Assembly: GCF_002577195.1 (NCBI RefSeq)
Contig: NZ_NULG01000007.1
Location: forward strand, 124,001 to 188,000
DNA length: 64,000 nt
Reading direction: 5' to 3'
From: Bacillus sp. AFS041924
Lineage (GTDB): Bacteria; Bacillota; Bacilli; Bacillales; Bacillaceae_G
Shown: piece after piece, positions 60,975 through 64,000 of the stretch
Layout of the letters: every line of letters starts with the position of its first letter
Numbering within the stretch: the stretch's first letter is position 1
Notes under the pieces: generated by a model
Databases searched by the model: none
What the model saw: the letters and a program-made list of their open reading frames with translations, nothing else
What the model was told of the DNA's origin: nothing
Position numbers and translations under genes: made by a program

Positions 60975-61748
60975 ATGGACTTAAAGTTATTAGGGAAAAA
61001 AGCACTTATTGTTGGGGGTAGCCGAGGTATTGGGAAAGCTGTTGCACGCCAACTAGCACTAGAAGGTGTAGATTGTACTATTTGTTCGAGAAATGAATCC
61101 ACATTAAGCATTACAGCAGAGGAACTGGCTCAAGAAACAAACCGAAATATTTATCCAATTGTAGCAGATACTACCGATCCAGACTCTATCTTAAATCTAG
61201 TAAAAAAATCGGCAGAAGTAATGGGAAGTATAGATATATTAATTAACAGCGGAGCTCGCGTTGGCGGACATGAGCCAGAGGATTTTAATAGTATTAAAGA
61301 AGAGCTTATTTTAAAGGATTTTGAAGAAAAGTATATGGGTTATTTTCGTTGTATTAGGGCTGTCGCACCCTATATGATTGATAACAAATGGGGACGTATT
61401 ATCAATATAAGCGGACTAGCTGCTAGAATTGGTGGCAATTATTTTAGTTCTGGGCCACGTAATGCATCTGTCGTCCATTTAACAAAATCTGCATCAATGG
61501 AACTAGGAAAGTATGGCATTAACGTCAATGCTATTTATCCAGGAATCGTTGAAACCGAAGCTTTTAGAGATCGTGTTACTAGCAAAGAAGCTATTCAACA
61601 AGTAGAATCTCTAAATTCACTCGGTCGTATCATTACATCACATGAAATTGCAAATGTTGTTACGTTCCTAGCATCTCCTTTGTCAGTATCGATTACTGGA
61701 GAAGTGATTCCGGTAACTGGTGGCATCGGTAATACCGTTTATTTTTAA
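60975..61748 (+). CDS. Short-chain dehydrogenase/reductase
   Basis: The 257-residue classical SDR has VGGSRGIGKAVARQLA, NSGARVGG, the catalytic Ser in INISGLAARIGGNYFSSGPRNASV, and TGEVIPVTGG. The usual YxxxK is not obvious: the segment aligned after the Ser reads FSSGPRNASVVHLTK, so the catalytic Tyr may be Phe or displaced. Starts at ATG 60975 after CTGGAGG. It is the only rightward gene of the second half of the region and ends in a terminator shared with the esterase gene. Confidence 0.85.
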   Translation: MDLKLLGKKALIVGGSRGIGKAVARQLALEGVDCTICSRNESTLSITAEELAQETNRNIYPIVADTTDPDSILNLVKKSAEVMGSIDILINSGARVGGHEPEDFNSIKEELILKDFEEKYMGYFRCIRAVAPYMIDNKWGRIINISGLAARIGGNYFSSGPRNASVVHLTKSASMELGKYGINVNAIYPGIVETEAFRDRVTSKEAIQQVESLNSLGRIITSHEIANVVTFLASPLSVSITGEVIPVTGGIGNTVYF

Positions 61749-61789
61749 AAAAATTCTTTTGAAGATTTACTAGTTTATAAGTTAATAGC

Positions 61790-61827
61790 AAAAACAAGCC
61801 CCATTATTTAATGAGGCTTGTTTTTTA
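61790..61827. terminator. Bidirectional terminator between SDR and esterase genes
   Basis: AACAAGCC / GGCTTGTT form an 8-bp stem with a 13-nt loop and T-runs on both sides. Confidence 0.85.
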
Positions 61828-62769
61828 GAGGTTTACCGAATTATTTGCTTTACTTAAGAATTCCTTTATTTTAGAAACAGTTGATTCTATATTGTTAGAA
61901 AAAATGGCCATCTGTCCAAAATAACCATGGATCATACCAGGTTCACAAACGTATTCAACATGCACACCGAATTCCTTCATCCGTCTAGCATAAGACATAC
62001 CTTCATCACGGAGTACATCATTTTCCGCCGTGATGACCAATGCTTGAGGGAGACCACTTAAATTCCTTGCAACTAATGGTGAAGCATACTCATTACTCCT
62101 GTCTTCTTCATCCTTTAAATAATGATTTCGGAACCAAATTAGCTGTTCTCTATCTAGACCAAATCCTTTTGCAAATAGTTGATGCGACTCTGTATTAAAC
62201 TCAAGATTTGTCGGAGGATAAATTAATACTTGTGCAGTGATGTTTGGACCTTTTCTATCTCTTGCAACCATCGTCACTACAGTTGCAAGATTACCACCTA
62301 CACTATCCCCTCCAATAATTATTTTAGAGACATCCCCATTTAATGAATTCCCCTTTTCATAAACCCATTTCAAAGCTGCATATGCATCCTCAACTGCAGT
62401 CGGAAACTTATACTCTGGAGCAAGACGATAGTTTACGGATACTACAATGCTCTTAGTTCTATTAGCAAGAAAGCGACAACATGCATCCATCGATTCAATA
62501 TCCCCGAGTACCCAACCACCACCATGGTAGTATATAAAAATTGGAAAAGGGCCTTGTCCTTCTGGTATGTAAACTCTACATTTAATTTCTTCGTCATCAC
62601 TTACTGGAATCATATAATCCTCTACTTTTGATAGCGTTTCTAAGTTTAAAACCGGCCGTGGTGATTTTGATAGCATTTCTCTTACAGCTTTAGGTTCCAT
62701 CTTATGAATAGGTGGCATCTGGTTAAATACTTGTAAAAACTTCTCTGCTTGTGGATGTAATCTTACCAA
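61825..62769 (-). CDS. Alpha/beta-hydrolase, hormone-sensitive-lipase family esterase
   Basis: The 314-residue enzyme has the oxyanion motif HGGGW, the nucleophile elbow GGDSVGGNLA, a catalytic Asp in ENDVLRDEG and His in GMIHGYFGQ. This is the HSL (family IV) esterase pattern. It hydrolyses short acyl esters in the cytosol. It is monocistronic, about 150 bp from the TauD-type gene. With the nearby dioxygenases it may open an ester or lactone made from the imported compound. Confidence 0.92.
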   Translation of the reverse strand: MVRLHPQAEKFLQVFNQMPPIHKMEPKAVREMLSKSPRPVLNLETLSKVEDYMIPVSDDEEIKCRVYIPEGQGPFPIFIYYHGGGWVLGDIESMDACCRFLANRTKSIVVSVNYRLAPEYKFPTAVEDAYAALKWVYEKGNSLNGDVSKIIIGGDSVGGNLATVVTMVARDRKGPNITAQVLIYPPTNLEFNTESHQLFAKGFGLDREQLIWFRNHYLKDEEDRSNEYASPLVARNLSGLPQALVITAENDVLRDEGMSYARRMKEFGVHVEYVCEPGMIHGYFGQMAIFSNNIESTVSKIKEFLSKANNSVNL

Positions 62770-62842
62770 AGAACATCAACCTTTCTAGTTTTATTTAACT
62801 CTACTGTAACTTCACCTTTTAACCCGTCCACTTTAATAGAAA

Positions 62843-62887
62843 AAATGGTGATCCTATTCACGTTATTAATTGAATAAAATCACCATC
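62843..62887 (-). terminator. Terminator of the TauD-type dioxygenase gene
   Basis: On the minus strand TGGTGAT pairs with ATCACCA, with an inner ATTCA/TGAAT hairpin, followed by TTTTTTCT. Confidence 0.75.
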
Positions 62888-62927
62888 CACTTAAATAATG
62901 AAAATAGGGTTAATTTCTATCGATGAT

Positions 62928-63926
62928 TTACCTATTTACGGGTGCTCCACCAATATAAAACTCGAAATCTGGGGCGATTTTCCGACCATTTGGCATCATT
63001 AACCATAATCTTAATAGGTGGCGCTTTTTATCTTCTTCTTCATAATCTTCAAAGTGAGTACGAGAGTGAAAAACCGTATAATTATTAACGAATTGCATGT
63101 CACCTGGTTCCATCATCATATCAATATGGAAATTTTTATCATGAGTAAGGGAATCAATATAATCAAATGCTTCGATTTCCTCCTCTGACAAATAAATACC
63201 TGTTTTCGTTTGTGCTGATTGGACATATTGGCGAATATACCTACAGCTTAAATTACCATCATAATAGCTAAAAATTGGAGAATGAACTACAGGTGATTGC
63301 CCTGGTGTTTCTTCTCCGCGAAGGTCGTGAGCAAATGAACGATAGAGAATTTCAAGATACTCTGGGTGCTTTTCCAAAATTTCATTATAGATTGATATCG
63401 CACTTGCTATGCTACTTAAACCACCAGATTTTGCTTTTCGAAGACATAGTAAACCGACCACATCAGCAAGATCTGTATGATAATCTAAATGTACATTCGT
63501 TTGGTAACCACGTACTTTTGTATTATCATTAAAGTCCTTACCCACGTTTTTAATATGTCCTAATAGCTCTCCACCTTTACTTTGAATAATTGGTAACCCC
63601 AAGTGAAGTCCAAGACCCCAATAAATGATACTCGCTTCTTGGTCAGTATATCGATCCATTGGCAATCCACGAATTAATAAAAACCCTCTTCCATTCTCTA
63701 ACTCGTCAACAAAATAACTAATCTCATTAGCCAGATCAGGAATCGGAAAATCTTCTTTTTTAAAATCAGGTGCTTTGAGCCCCCTTTGTTGAACGTTTAA
63801 AGTAGCCTTCTCGAGAGCAGCAATCGTTTTGTCGTTTAAAAAATAAATCCATGAATCTTCATTAGCTAAATCAATACCTTTCCACGCTGATCGTCCTTGA
63901 ATTCTTTCATTTAGAATAAATGACAT
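62928..63926 (-). CDS. TauD/TfdA-family 2-oxoglutarate-dependent dioxygenase
   Basis: The 332-residue Fe(II)/2-oxoglutarate oxygenase has the HxD iron motif in HLDYHTDLADVVGLLCL, the distal iron His in FVNNYTVFHSRTHFED, and the 2-OG-binding Arg in RHLLRLWLMMP. All facial-triad residues are visible. This branch of the TauD family includes enzymes that hydroxylate sulfonates, ethers, carnitine precursors and other organic acids; the substrate is open. ATG after AAGGAGGAG. Its promoter would lie in the last 74 bp of the window, where nothing is recognised. Confidence 0.88.
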   Translation of the reverse strand: MSFILNERIQGRSAWKGIDLANEDSWIYFLNDKTIAALEKATLNVQQRGLKAPDFKKEDFPIPDLANEISYFVDELENGRGFLLIRGLPMDRYTDQEASIIYWGLGLHLGLPIIQSKGGELLGHIKNVGKDFNDNTKVRGYQTNVHLDYHTDLADVVGLLCLRKAKSGGLSSIASAISIYNEILEKHPEYLEILYRSFAHDLRGEETPGQSPVVHSPIFSYYDGNLSCRYIRQYVQSAQTKTGIYLSEEEIEAFDYIDSLTHDKNFHIDMMMEPGDMQFVNNYTVFHSRTHFEDYEEEDKKRHLLRLWLMMPNGRKIAPDFEFYIGGAPVNR

Positions 63927-64000
63927 TTAAACTCCTCCTTAAAATTGAATATAAAAATATTATTTTCATATTTCTAGCTTTCTCAGAAACTCTTTAACTA

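Noticed and set aside
62770..62830. Another copy of the LysR-type element before the esterase gene (AGTTAAATAAAA on the minus strand)
   Set aside because: Only 12 bases match, in the opposite orientation relative to the gene and without the other blocks.
1..64000. tRNA, rRNA, prophage or transposase genes
   Set aside because: No cloverleaf, rRNA-like stretch, integrase, transposase or phage structural gene was seen.

Overview
The window looks like a chromosomal segment of a low-GC, spore-forming Bacillaceae (Bacillus or Gottfriedia-like). The evidence is AT-rich DNA with strong Shine-Dalgarno sites and frequent TTG/GTG starts, an S-box (SAM-I) riboswitch, CcpA cre-like sites, a camelysin/TasA-SipW locus, an NprR-like sensor beside a thermolysin-like protease, and a DUF4183 protein. 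The species call is inference. I see no rRNA, tRNA, CRISPR array, phage or intact insertion sequence.

Layout. 1-0.7 kb: end of a pyruvate-oxidase-like gene. 0.9-4.9 kb: response regulator, sensor kinase and a two-gene ABC exporter. 5.3-11.6 kb: DUF4183 protein, NprR-like regulator, M4 protease, then DUF4047 protein, SipW peptidase and camelysin. 11.6-12.7 kb: an oxalate decarboxylase gene broken by a deletion plus frameshift. 13.7-15.1 kb: MntH behind an MntR-like operator. 16.5-21.5 kb: a sigma-54 activator facing a sigma-54 promoter, a YfcC transporter and an isoaspartyl dipeptidase. 21.6-25.7 kb: SAM-riboswitch-controlled MetNIQ importer plus an M20 hydrolase. 25.9-32 kb: a persulfide-response regulon (TSUP transporter, TusA, rhodaneses, MBL enzyme, DsrE, CstR) with repeated TACCC-N4-GGGTA operators, one of which lies in front of a class-V PLP enzyme. 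32.2-34.9 kb: D-serine dehydratase and a ChrA-type transporter. 35-48.4 kb: a Gram-positive version of the E. coli ycjM-W sugar cluster, with an added glycerate kinase and an adjacent LacI regulator and beta-phosphoglucomutase. 48.5-52.2 kb: biotin genes bioYDB and bioA around a BirA-like operator. 52.3-54.1 kb: a decayed gene, a small unknown gene and a TSUP transporter. 54.2-63.9 kb: a LysR-centred catabolic region (thiolase, three SDRs, a cupin dioxygenase, MFS transporter, esterase, TauD-type dioxygenase).

How the parts work together. In the ycj-like cluster an ABC importer would bring in a glucoside. A GH13_18 phosphorylase, probably acting on glucosylglycerate, would release glucose-1-phosphate and glycerate, which the glycerate kinase would feed to glycolysis. 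A GH65 phosphorylase and beta-PGM would handle a second disaccharide, and three oxidoreductase/epimerase enzymes would remodel an unusual sugar. In the LysR region, four intergenic spaces carry the same 63-bp arrangement ending in a TATAAT-like -10, which suggests a small co-activated regulon for an unidentified substrate. These two regions, and the CstR regulon reaching the class-V PLP enzyme, are the parts most worth follow-up.
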